Assembly: GCA_900551345.1 (NCBI GenBank)
Contig: URVP01000088.1
Span: forward strand, 1 to 6,263
Direction of reading: 5' to 3'
Length of the DNA stretch: 6,263 nt
Source: an uncultured Eubacteriales bacterium
Lineage (GTDB): Bacteria; Bacillota; Clostridia; Monoglobales; UMGS1388
Below are positions 1 to 6,263 of this stretch, piece after piece. The position numbers were made by a program, and so were the translations under genes. The notes below the pieces were generated by a model that worked only from the letters and a program-made list of their open reading frames with translations, was not told where the DNA came from and ran no database searches. The first letter of the stretch is position 1; each line of letters opens with the position of its first letter.

Positions 1-48
1 TTTGATGACGACATTGATGTTCCTTTCTTCTTGAAAAACCAATTGTAA
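1..48 (+). CDS. ftsZ: Cell division protein FtsZ, C-terminal end only (partial)
   Basis: Frame 1 is open from the window edge to a TAA at 46-48 and reads FDDDIDVPFFLKNQL. This matches the conserved C-terminal peptide of FtsZ, an acidic stretch followed by D-[IL]-[DP]-x-P-x-F-L-[RK]. In well studied bacteria that peptide is the docking site through which the tubulin-like division GTPase binds partners such as FtsA and SepF at the septal ring. Only 15 codons are visible, so the GTPase domain cannot be checked. No terminator lies immediately after the stop; the nearest hairpin begins 87 nt downstream. An opposite-strand start at 12-14 also looks possible, but the peptide match makes the FtsZ reading much better. 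The call rests on a short motif, hence moderate-high confidence. Confidence 0.8.
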   Translation, partial: FDDDIDVPFFLKNQL

Positions 49-135
49 TACATAGATTGTTAACCGATGTTTATATTATTAATGATATGAAGAATAGAAT
101 TAATATATTCGGTAAAATATTATATGGATAAAATT

Positions 136-192
136 AAGAAAGATACTGCTTATAGTTCCTTCGACTGAAGGCTAAAAGTGGGTATCTTTCTT
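136..192 (+). other. Long imperfect hairpin between ftsZ and the secreted beta-helix gene
   Basis: An 11-bp perfect inverted repeat (AAGAAAGATAC at 136-146, GTATCTTTCTT at 182-192) encloses further pairing. Bases 149-151 pair with 176-178 and 153-155 with 172-174, separated by an A-A mismatch. Then a TT bulge (156-157) and a 5-bp stem, 158-162 with 167-171, are closed by a GACT tetraloop. The 5' arm is purine-rich and the 3' arm is T-rich and continues into TTTGCTTT, so in either direction it could act as an imperfect intrinsic terminator, most simply for ftsZ. It could also be a structured leader element for the downstream gene if transcription starts upstream of it. I compared it by eye with the conserved cores of common riboswitch and small ribozyme classes and found no match. 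The structure is seen; the function is inference. Confidence 0.6.
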
Positions 193-293
193 TGCTTTAT
201 ATTGTGTATATTGTGCTGTAATTTTGTATGTTAGGGATGTTAATAAAATAACAGAGAAAATATTAAAAGGTAGAAGAATAAATTATTATATTC

Positions 294-301
294 AGGGGGG
301 A
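294..301 (+). promoter_or_regulatory. Strong ribosome binding site that sets the start of the giant secreted protein
   Basis: AGGGGGGA lies 6 nt before the ATG at 308. It is what decides the start: the longer reading from ATG 224 would put 28 hydrophilic residues in front of an obvious signal peptide and would itself contain this ribosome binding site. I see no convincing -35/-10 pair between the hairpin and this site. TATATT at 207-212 is the best -10-like hexamer but lacks a good partner. Confidence 0.85.
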
Positions 302-307
302 ATAAAT

Positions 308-3300
308 ATGAAAAGATTAAAAAAACTGTTGTGTGTGATTATTGTGGTATCTATGGTGTGTCCTATGCTTGTTTTTCAGATCGCTCAAGCGCAGGACACA
401 TATTTACTTCGGGTAACGGAAGGCTTTAACGGATACAAAAACACAAACGGAACATCTGAAGTGCCGGATCCTTATGACCCGGATAATTCGGTGGGGCGAT
501 ATTATGGGGTTAACTCTTCGATGAAATGGTACAACCCGAGAGGGTATTTCATAGATGATGGCACATCTCCCAAGGTGTTCTCATGCCGTGCTCTTATTAC
601 CGATGCTGATGGGTCGTACTTTGAGTATCGTTTAAGAGGTACTGCAAATACGCCGCTTGTGCAGCTTAATGCAAATCAGAGTGTATCTTTACTTGGTTCC
701 GCCGTAAATGGTCTTAAATGGGTAACAGGCAAATGGATAAGCTTATTTGTATATATTGATTATACAGCTATAGATACATCTGACGCTGATACACCTAATT
801 ATAGTTGTCCCGTATATGTTTATCTTTCCAGTGATGGGGGATTGATTGACGGAGATAACCAGCCGGTATATTGCTATACTGATAATACAAAAACTATAGA
901 CATGTCAGGTTATGCGGCTGATTTTAGCTCAAGCGAGGCAAAAAATAGTGTAAATTCATCGGGCGTTATTGCCGCCAACAGTGAATGTAAAATATACATC
1001 GACGATACATTTGTGTATATTCCTTCTGCGGCAGTGCCATTTTATGCAGAAAATGAAGATGGTGATTACAGCAGAGAACTTACAGTAAAGTTTTCTCATG
1101 CTGTAGATATGTCGTCTGTATCTGCTTCAACTATATCGGTTGATTCTGCCGGAGGCGTACCTGTGGAAATTGAATCAGTAACTTGTGATTATGCTTTTTC
1201 GGACAGCTTTACTATTAAGTTTGCAAATCAAATAACGGCTTCGGGAAAATATATAGTTGATTTAAGCAATGTAAGGGATATTACCGGAGCAAGTGTGGAG
1301 AATCTTGAATTTACCGTTGAGGGTGTGACATATCTTCCCATAGAGTCAATTTCTATCAGCAGCGATGATATGCTGAACCAGATTTACGGTTATACTTTCC
1401 CCGTTAATATCAAGGCTGAAACCACACCAATTGACGGAGTGCGGGTAAAAAATGTGGAATGGTATATTAATGATGAGCTTCAGCCTGAAACTGGACTTGA
1501 ATTTATTTGCGATTTTGATGATATAGGCGAATATAGAGTGTATGCAAAGGATTCTGAAACCGGCGTAGCATCAAATACCTTGCTGATTACGGTAGAAGAA
1601 GAAAAAGATGATGTTGAAGATGGAAATAGATACGGGATGGATATAACCGCCGGCGAGCCGGATGGTAAAATTCCCACCGATTGGAAACTGCTTGCTCAGG
1701 ATAATTTTGACATTGCACAAGATGAGAATATCCCTCTTAGCGAATACGAAGGAGGAACGGGTTTTACTTCTCCGTGGAGTGCAGACCTTAGTTGTACGGA
1801 TAGTTCAGAAGAAGCATTTGTGTCCGGTCAGGCTGCAGGCAAAACCTACAGCAATCCTTATATAGAAGTTAAAAACGGAGAAAGCTATCTTTCGAGATAT
1901 ATTGAAAACAGCAGCAATATGGCGCAGGCTGAATTTAGAAGAATGGAAACACCCATAAATATGAACGAAGATGCTGAATATTATATAATGTATGATATGG
2001 CTTTTTCTGGTAGTTCTAATGTAGGCACGGCACAAAGGCTTGCATTTGTTGACAGTAACAATGCAAATAATATCATTACAGCGGGGTCACATGCAGAAAT
2101 GTATACAGGAAAAATGACTGCTACGGTTAAATCTGGAGAGTGGGGCATAGGCGATGCTAAAAGACCGGTTGTAACCCAGCCTTCAAAACTTAGCCCTTCA
2201 CAAGGGCTTTATACCATGGTTTTGCACATCAGTGCAAGAGCTGACGGAAATGATATAATACGCTATAGAGTGTTTTTTGATGAACAGGATGAAGAAACTG
2301 CCTCCTTCTTCCCGAGATATTGGACGACCGAATATTGTGCGGAAATGACATATAACAATCTTGATACGCTGCGGTTTAGCTGCGGGAACGGAACAGGTTC
2401 CGGGTATCAGGCAATACTTGATAATGTATCTGTATATAAAACTTCACCTGTGGTAGTAACATCAGATAAACCAAATGAGCAGACATTGGTTGCCGGAAGA
2501 ACCCTTACTGTTTCGATTGATAATTTGAATTCCTTTAATCATGCTCAAAAGCTCAGCTATGTTGCCTGGTATGATTATACCGACCCCTATAATCCTTCCG
2601 AGCCCCTTTCCGCAAGCAGCACCTTTACCATCCCCGAATACATTACGGGACGCAGACTTCTTTGCATGGTTACGGTAAAGGATCTTGTAACGGGAGATTT
2701 GACAACCTATGCTCCTGTCAATAAATATGTACGAAGTGAATTGGATTTGCAGCAGGCGTTCATTTCTACCAGTGACTGCAAAGGTTCGGTAAATCTTGAA
2801 AATTTGGTGGGTGCATCTGAAACATACATAAGGTTTGATGTTACAAGGAATTCTTCGGAGCTTACAGAGGGTGTTGTAAAAGTAGGAGTAAAACAGTACA
2901 GTGAACTTGGACTGCTCAAAAAGGTACATACCGCTCCTGCGGTAAAGGTTTCTTCTCTTTCACCCGGACAGACAAGTAGGCAGACAGTAACTTTAACTTT
3001 TGATTCAGGCTGTAATGTTGCTCCGGGAGATGAGTTTTATTTGTATGCAAGATACATACCGGGCAGTCCTGAGGACAGCGATGATTTGTTAGACAGTAAT
3101 GAAGGATATCTGCTTGATTTTGCTCCTGAGGTAACGGATATTGAACATTTAAATACAGAGTATGTAATTCCAGGTGGAACGCAGATAAAAATCGGACAGA
3201 CCTGGAGAAGCTCTCTTTACCCTATAGACTGGCAGCCGGGCTATACAGATGAGAAGGGCAGAGGCTTGCAGGATTTTTCATATGCAGGATACCACCGCGG

Positions 3301-5095
3301 AGAAAAGTCTTTACCTTCCTTTGCGGTAACAGGTGAAAATGTATACAATGTAGTGGATTACGGAGCGGACCCTACAGGCGATACGGATTCAACCGCAGCA
3401 ATACAGGCTGCAATCGATGATGCCGGTATTAACGGCGGCGGAGTTGTTTATATGCCGGAAGGCACATTTACAATTACTTATTCGTCAGGTAAGGACTATT
3501 CCCTTAGAATGGATAAAAGCGGTGTAGTTCTAAAGGGTGCAGGAGCTGGTAAAACCTTCTTATATCTAAACGAAACATATAACAGACAGAAAAACGCAAT
3601 ATATATGGGCGGTGGAAACACATTCTATACTGCGGCTAGCGGAGAAACTCTTCTTACCCGCGATATAACTAACCCTACAAATGAGATTCATGTGATGTCT
3701 ACAGATGGATACGAGGTTGGAGATATAGTATGTATCGGCAGTGATAAGAAGGTAAGTAAAGAGTTTTGTGATGAACATTATATGTCTAGCTGGTATAATG
3801 AAGACGGCACCGGAAAACTGGATTCGGTTATATTCTGTCGAGAGGTTACTGGAGTTGACCGTGAAAATAATATAATATATATTGATATTCCTACCAGATA
3901 CTATATTCTTATGCGTGACGGTGCTAAAATTTTTAAACCCAACCCCAGAACCACAGAACAGGGTCTGGAAGATTTTTCGATCAGCACCAGGGAAAATACC
4001 AAGGATGGTATAGGTGAAAACGATTATAACAAACAGGATACCTGTGCATATGAAACTTATTGTTCAAACTTCATTCTTGCAAGAGGAGTTATGGATGGTT
4101 GGATAAGAAACATTTCAACATACCAAGGCCGAGACAATTCTCGTTACGGTTCGCATATTGCATCAAATGTAATATGTATTCATCAGTCGACCCGAATGAC
4201 CATAGAAAATGTACATTGCAGCAATACAAGATACCAGGGCGGCGGTGGAAACGGATATGCCTTTGATATTCAGGGGGCGGACTGTTTGTTTAAGGACTGC
4301 TCCACATATAATGTACGCCACGGATATTCGTTTAAGTCTATGCAGACCACAGGTAATGTAATTTATAATTGTTCTTCAGAAAATAACAAATATGTTGATG
4401 ATTTTCATCAGCATCTTTCCACCGCAAATCTGATAGACAATCATTATTTTATGGAAGGCGATAGACCCCGTTTCGAGGCAACTAATAACGGAACTTATGG
4501 TTCTGTTCCCCATGGATACACCACTTCGGAATCCACTTTCTGGAACTGCGAAACTACCGTTGTTTCCAAACAAGTTGGCATGGGATATGCAATAGGGTGC
4601 CATGCAGTAGATTATACCGTAGGTCCTACAGATAATTCTGTGCCCGTAGATTTTGTAGAAGGAACGGGTAAAGGCAGTTCTCTTATGCCCCAGTCCCTTT
4701 ATATAGATCAGAGAAACAGGCGCCTTTCCCAAAATGATATAGTTATCAATCAGGTCTATTTCTCTGATGAAAACAATTCTAATCAAAATGATGTTGGATT
4801 AAGTCCAATAAAAGTAAAAATCAAAGCACTGGTAAGTTATAACGAAGCTCTTCCCGTACCGACTCTTTGTGCAGCTGTTTATCAGGTCGCTGATGGGAAA
4901 ACGGTTTTAATAGCTGCGCAGATTATAGATAATCCTGTGGATTATCTATATGAAACTGACTATTTTGATTTGACCCAGGTTGATACGGATACTTGCTATG
5001 TAAAATTGTTTGCGGTTGATAATATGGATAATCTGCAACCGCTTATGGAAAAAACCATTTATTTTGACAGTAGTGGTTTATCTAAGAATAATTGA
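308..5095 (+). CDS. Giant secreted modular protein with pectate-lyase-superfamily beta-helix, probable polysaccharide lyase or hydrolase
   Basis: 1595 aa, probably exported to act on an extracellular polysaccharide. Residues 1-28 are a Sec signal peptide: KRLKK, hydrophobic core, cleavage after AQA. Approximate domains: 29-238 beta-rich jelly-roll-like; 243-339 SbsA-like Ig (Big_5 style, with LTVKFSHAVD); 344-430 Ig-like; acidic linker; 459-714 second jelly-roll-like region (GGTGFTSPWS near its start, DNVSVYK at its end); 715-808 and 809-942 Ig/beta-sandwich. The catalytic candidate is a Pectate_lyase_3-type right-handed beta-helix from about 1012 to 1470. Its signs are DFSYAGYHRGE at 989-999 just before it, NVVDYGADPTGD (1014-1025), GGGVVYMPEGTF (1043-1054), LKGAGAGKT, GYAFDIQG (1316-1323), RHGYSFKS (1337-1344), DDFHQHLS (1364-1371) and HGYTTSESTFWN (1402-1413). 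Residues 1476-1595 form a C-terminal beta domain ending YVKLFAVDNMDNLQPL, like tails of clostridial secreted enzymes. No LPXTG, SLH or dockerin module is visible. Substrate and catalytic residues are unassigned. The gene appears monocistronic. Confidence 0.85.
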   Translation: MKRLKKLLCVIIVVSMVCPMLVFQIAQAQDTYLLRVTEGFNGYKNTNGTSEVPDPYDPDNSVGRYYGVNSSMKWYNPRGYFIDDGTSPKVFSCRALITDADGSYFEYRLRGTANTPLVQLNANQSVSLLGSAVNGLKWVTGKWISLFVYIDYTAIDTSDADTPNYSCPVYVYLSSDGGLIDGDNQPVYCYTDNTKTIDMSGYAADFSSSEAKNSVNSSGVIAANSECKIYIDDTFVYIPSAAVPFYAENEDGDYSRELTVKFSHAVDMSSVSASTISVDSAGGVPVEIESVTCDYAFSDSFTIKFANQITASGKYIVDLSNVRDITGASVENLEFTVEGVTYLPIESISISSDDMLNQIYGYTFPVNIKAETTPIDGVRVKNVEWYINDELQPETGLEFICDFDDIGEYRVYAKDSETGVASNTLLITVEEEKDDVEDGNRYGMDITAGEPDGKIPTDWKLLAQDNFDIAQDENIPLSEYEGGTGFTSPWSADLSCTDSSEEAFVSGQAAGKTYSNPYIEVKNGESYLSRYIENSSNMAQAEFRRMETPINMNEDAEYYIMYDMAFSGSSNVGTAQRLAFVDSNNANNIITAGSHAEMYTGKMTATVKSGEWGIGDAKRPVVTQPSKLSPSQGLYTMVLHISARADGNDIIRYRVFFDEQDEETASFFPRYWTTEYCAEMTYNNLDTLRFSCGNGTGSGYQAILDNVSVYKTSPVVVTSDKPNEQTLVAGRTLTVSIDNLNSFNHAQKLSYVAWYDYTDPYNPSEPLSASSTFTIPEYITGRRLLCMVTVKDLVTGDLTTYAPVNKYVRSELDLQQAFISTSDCKGSVNLENLVGASETYIRFDVTRNSSELTEGVVKVGVKQYSELGLLKKVHTAPAVKVSSLSPGQTSRQTVTLTFDSGCNVAPGDEFYLYARYIPGSPEDSDDLLDSNEGYLLDFAPEVTDIEHLNTEYVIPGGTQIKIGQTWRSSLYPIDWQPGYTDEKGRGLQDFSYAGYHRGEKSLPSFAVTGENVYNVVDYGADPTGDTDSTAAIQAAIDDAGINGGGVVYMPEGTFTITYSSGKDYSLRMDKSGVVLKGAGAGKTFLYLNETYNRQKNAIYMGGGNTFYTAASGETLLTRDITNPTNEIHVMSTDGYEVGDIVCIGSDKKVSKEFCDEHYMSSWYNEDGTGKLDSVIFCREVTGVDRENNIIYIDIPTRYYILMRDGAKIFKPNPRTTEQGLEDFSISTRENTKDGIGENDYNKQDTCAYETYCSNFILARGVMDGWIRNISTYQGRDNSRYGSHIASNVICIHQSTRMTIENVHCSNTRYQGGGGNGYAFDIQGADCLFKDCSTYNVRHGYSFKSMQTTGNVIYNCSSENNKYVDDFHQHLSTANLIDNHYFMEGDRPRFEATNNGTYGSVPHGYTTSESTFWNCETTVVSKQVGMGYAIGCHAVDYTVGPTDNSVPVDFVEGTGKGSSLMPQSLYIDQRNRRLSQNDIVINQVYFSDENNSNQNDVGLSPIKVKIKALVSYNEALPVPTLCAAVYQVADGKTVLIAAQIIDNPVDYLYETDYFDLTQVDTDTCYVKLFAVDNMDNLQPLMEKTIYFDSSGLSKNN

Positions 5096-5121
5096 TGCAA
5101 TTTAAGGAACATATAATTAAA

Positions 5122-5159
5122 GGCTGCGGCAAAACGATTTATCTCGTTTTGCCGCAGCC
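5122..5159. terminator. Bidirectional intrinsic terminator between convergent genes
   Basis: A perfect 16-bp inverted repeat (5122-5137 with 5144-5159) whose outer half is the GC-rich GGCTGCGGC/GCCGCAGCC, with a 6-nt loop (TTTATC). It lies 26 nt after the TGA of the giant secreted protein and 14 nt beyond the TAA of the opposing yitT-like gene, so it can stop transcription from both sides. T-tracts are short on both sides (GCTTTATTA on +, TTTAATTATA on -). The AAAACGA/TCGTTTT inner half of the stem provides further A/U pairing. Hairpin certain, terminator role inferred from position. Confidence 0.9.
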
Positions 5160-5173
5160 GGCTTTATTATGGT

Positions 5174-6103
5174 TTACATGCTCATATTCTTGCTGTATAC
5201 ATCTGCTATTTCTGTAATGGTTATATAAGCCTTGTCGTCTATTTCGTGAACAAGATTCTTCATTCTGCCTACTTGAAATCGGTTTACAACAAAATATACA
5301 ACATAACATTCTTTGTTTGAAAATCCTCCCGTTGCCAAAATATTAGTCGTTCCGCATTCAAATGTTTCGGTTAATGCTTTTGAAATTTCTTTTGGTTTGG
5401 TTGTAACTATCATTGCGGCTTTTGAACGCTCTAAACCCTCAACAATATAGTCTATCGTTTTTAATGCGGCAAAGTAAGTTACAATGGAATACAGCGGTAA
5501 AATCCAACTGTTTATGGCAAATCCGCAGACAATATATAGCAGTACATTATATATCATTACAAAGGTTCCTACAGATATGCCGATATGCTTTGAAAATATG
5601 ACGGACATGACCTCAATTCCGTCCATTGCTCCGCCGAATTTTATTGCAAGTCCGCTTCCGACACCCGAGATAACACCGCCGAAAATAGAGCAAAGAAGCA
5701 GGTCAGTTCCTGCAAGCGGAGAGGCTATGCTCACATCGATAGGAAGGATATCGGTAATCATCCATGCGGAAAAAGAATAAATTATTACGGTGTATATGGC
5801 ATAGAATGTAAATTCTTTTCCTTGCTTTTTACACCCGTATATAAATAACGGAAGATTTAATACAATCAGAAAAAATGACAAAGATAGATATTCCGGGGTA
5901 AGTTGGGAAAGCAGCATAGATGTACCGGAAATGCCGCTGTCATATAGGTGAACGGGTGCAAGAAATACTGTAACACCAAAGGCATTTATTATTCCTGCCA
6001 AAGTGTTTATGCAAATGTCATAAAAAAGAATGGGAAGATTTTCAATGCGCTGTGATTTTACCTGTCTACCGCAAGTATTTACGATGTTGCCGGAACTTGT
6101 CAC
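5174..6103 (-). CDS. YitT family membrane protein with C-terminal DUF2179 domain
   Basis: 309 aa, close to the usual size of YitT proteins. The family is an integral membrane family of unclear biochemical role, often guessed to be transporters. The N-terminal half to two thirds is hydrophobic, with likely membrane segments near 25-50, 73-90, 98-118, 134-155 and 176-218. Family-like signatures are the glycine/serine loop DSGISGTSMLL (55-65) after the first segment and FGGAMDGIEVMSVIFSKHIG (156-175), the counterpart of the GGxD region. From about 226 the protein becomes soluble and matches DUF2179: AAMIVTTKPKEI, CGTTNILATGGF, YVVYFVVNRFQVGRMKNLV, and the closing AYITITEIADVY. The only in-frame start is GTG at 6101-6103, with just ATAGG touching it, so the first 20 or so residues are uncertain. 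It is transcribed toward the giant gene and shares its terminator. Confidence 0.88.
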   Translation of the reverse strand: MTSSGNIVNTCGRQVKSQRIENLPILFYDICINTLAGIINAFGVTVFLAPVHLYDSGISGTSMLLSQLTPEYLSLSFFLIVLNLPLFIYGCKKQGKEFTFYAIYTVIIYSFSAWMITDILPIDVSIASPLAGTDLLLCSIFGGVISGVGSGLAIKFGGAMDGIEVMSVIFSKHIGISVGTFVMIYNVLLYIVCGFAINSWILPLYSIVTYFAALKTIDYIVEGLERSKAAMIVTTKPKEISKALTETFECGTTNILATGGFSNKECYVVYFVVNRFQVGRMKNLVHEIDDKAYITITEIADVYSKNMSM

Positions 6104-6116
6104 CCTATATAATAGG
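6104..6116. promoter_or_regulatory. Short palindrome in the 23-nt gap between two divergent starts
   Basis: CCTATATAATAGG has 5-bp inverted arms (6104-6108 and 6112-6116) around ATA. It contains a perfect TATAAT (6108-6113) on the + strand and TATTAT on the - strand. As a -10 for the lipoprotein gene it would leave only about 7 nt of leader and cut off the ribosome binding site at 6114-6118, and no good -35 is spaced for it. It may therefore be an operator-like site, or simply the overlapping ribosome binding sequences of two face-to-face genes. Low confidence in any regulatory role. Confidence 0.25.
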
Positions 6117-6126
6117 AGATGGAAAG

Positions 6127-6263
6127 ATGAATAAACGCTTTCGGTGTGTGATCGTCGGATGGCTGCTGCTCATGCTCTGTGCATGTACCGGCGGCACGGA
6201 CGAGTCTCATATCCGCTATTACCGCCTTGCCGGCGGACAGAGCGAAAACTACCTCGCCAATCA
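6127..6263 (+). CDS. Putative lipoprotein, N-terminal part only
   Basis: The ATG at 6127 is preceded by AGGAG (6114-6118) at 8-nt spacing. The 45 visible codons begin MNKRFRCVIVGWLLLMLCAC: a short basic start, a hydrophobic stretch and a lipobox-like L-C-A-C with Cys20 as the likely lipidated residue. The mature part starts TGGTDESHIRYYRLAGGQSE, a polar linker then a beta-strand-like segment, as in surface-anchored lipoproteins of Firmicutes. A GerMN-type sporulation or germination lipoprotein is one possibility (IRYYRL resembles a first strand), but too little is visible to assign it. Base composition is 76/137 G+C (about 55%), clearly above the rest of the window. Codons are CTG, CTC, CGC and GGC rich. 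The gene continues past the edge. Confidence 0.7.
   Translation, partial: MNKRFRCVIVGWLLLMLCACTGGTDESHIRYYRLAGGQSENYLAN

Noticed and set aside
1..33. A divergent - strand gene starting with ATG at 12-14 and an AAGGA site
   Set aside because: Only five codons would be visible, while the + strand frame gives a clear FtsZ tail peptide with a stop at 46-48.
49..130. Promoter TTGTTA (57-62) with TAATGA (80-85)
   Set aside because: Spacing is 17 nt but the hexamers match poorly, and the region is so AT-rich that such pairs are expected by chance.
136..192. Hairpin as a known riboswitch or self-cleaving ribozyme
   Set aside because: The conserved cores that I know of (for example preQ1, c-di-GMP I and II, fluoride, guanidine, ZTP, hammerhead, twister, pistol) are not present by eye; no covariance search could be run.
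224..307. Upstream ATG at 224 as the start of the giant protein
   Set aside because: It would add 28 polar residues before a textbook signal peptide, has no good ribosome binding site, and ignores the strong AGGGGGGA placed 6 nt before ATG 308.
2462..2929. Antisense open frames inside the giant gene, the longest being 155 aa on the - strand
   Set aside because: They lie wholly inside a well supported coding frame, lack ribosome binding sites and recognisable domains, and overlap one another in different frames.
3536..3556. GAGAGKT in the beta-helix protein as an ATP-binding P-loop
   Set aside because: Spacing is GxxxGKT rather than GxxxxGK[ST], and LKGAG is a usual coil motif in pectate-lyase-like helices of exported proteins.
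5413..5780. + strand open frames opposite the yitT-like gene
   Set aside because: They are shadows of the - strand coding sequence, which has clear YitT and DUF2179 features over its full length.

Overview
The window looks like the chromosome of a Gram-positive, low-to-moderate GC Clostridia-type bacterium, possibly a gut or rumen fibre degrader. Four things suggest this: an FtsZ-like C-terminal tail, a very large secreted modular carbohydrate-active protein with a Gram-positive signal peptide, a YitT/DUF2179 membrane protein, and strong purine-rich Shine-Dalgarno sites. The assignment is inferred from gene content and style only; no marker gene long enough for placement is present.

Layout, left to right. 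Positions 1-48 hold the last 15 codons of an ftsZ gene on the + strand, ending in the conserved FtsZ tail peptide. A 259-nt AT-rich intergenic region follows and contains a long imperfect hairpin (136-192). The window is dominated by one + strand gene (308-5095, 1595 aa). It encodes an exported multidomain protein: signal peptide, jelly-roll-like domain, Ig-like domains, a second jelly-roll-like domain, two more Ig/beta-sandwich domains, a pectate-lyase-superfamily right-handed beta-helix, and a C-terminal beta domain. A strong hairpin (5122-5159) sits between this gene and the convergent - strand yitT-like gene (5174-6103, 309 aa). At the right edge, starting 23 nt from the yitT start and on the + strand, is the first 137 nt of a lipoprotein gene that runs off the window and is clearly more GC-rich.

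The genes do not look like one pathway. ftsZ is core cell division, the giant protein probably binds and cleaves an extracellular polysaccharide (substrate unknown), and the YitT protein is an integral membrane protein of a poorly understood family. I do not see a new multigene system. The most interesting items are the domain architecture and conserved signature of the giant beta-helix protein, its position directly after ftsZ, the unexplained hairpin in its leader region, and the very tight head-to-head junction with a composition shift near the right end.
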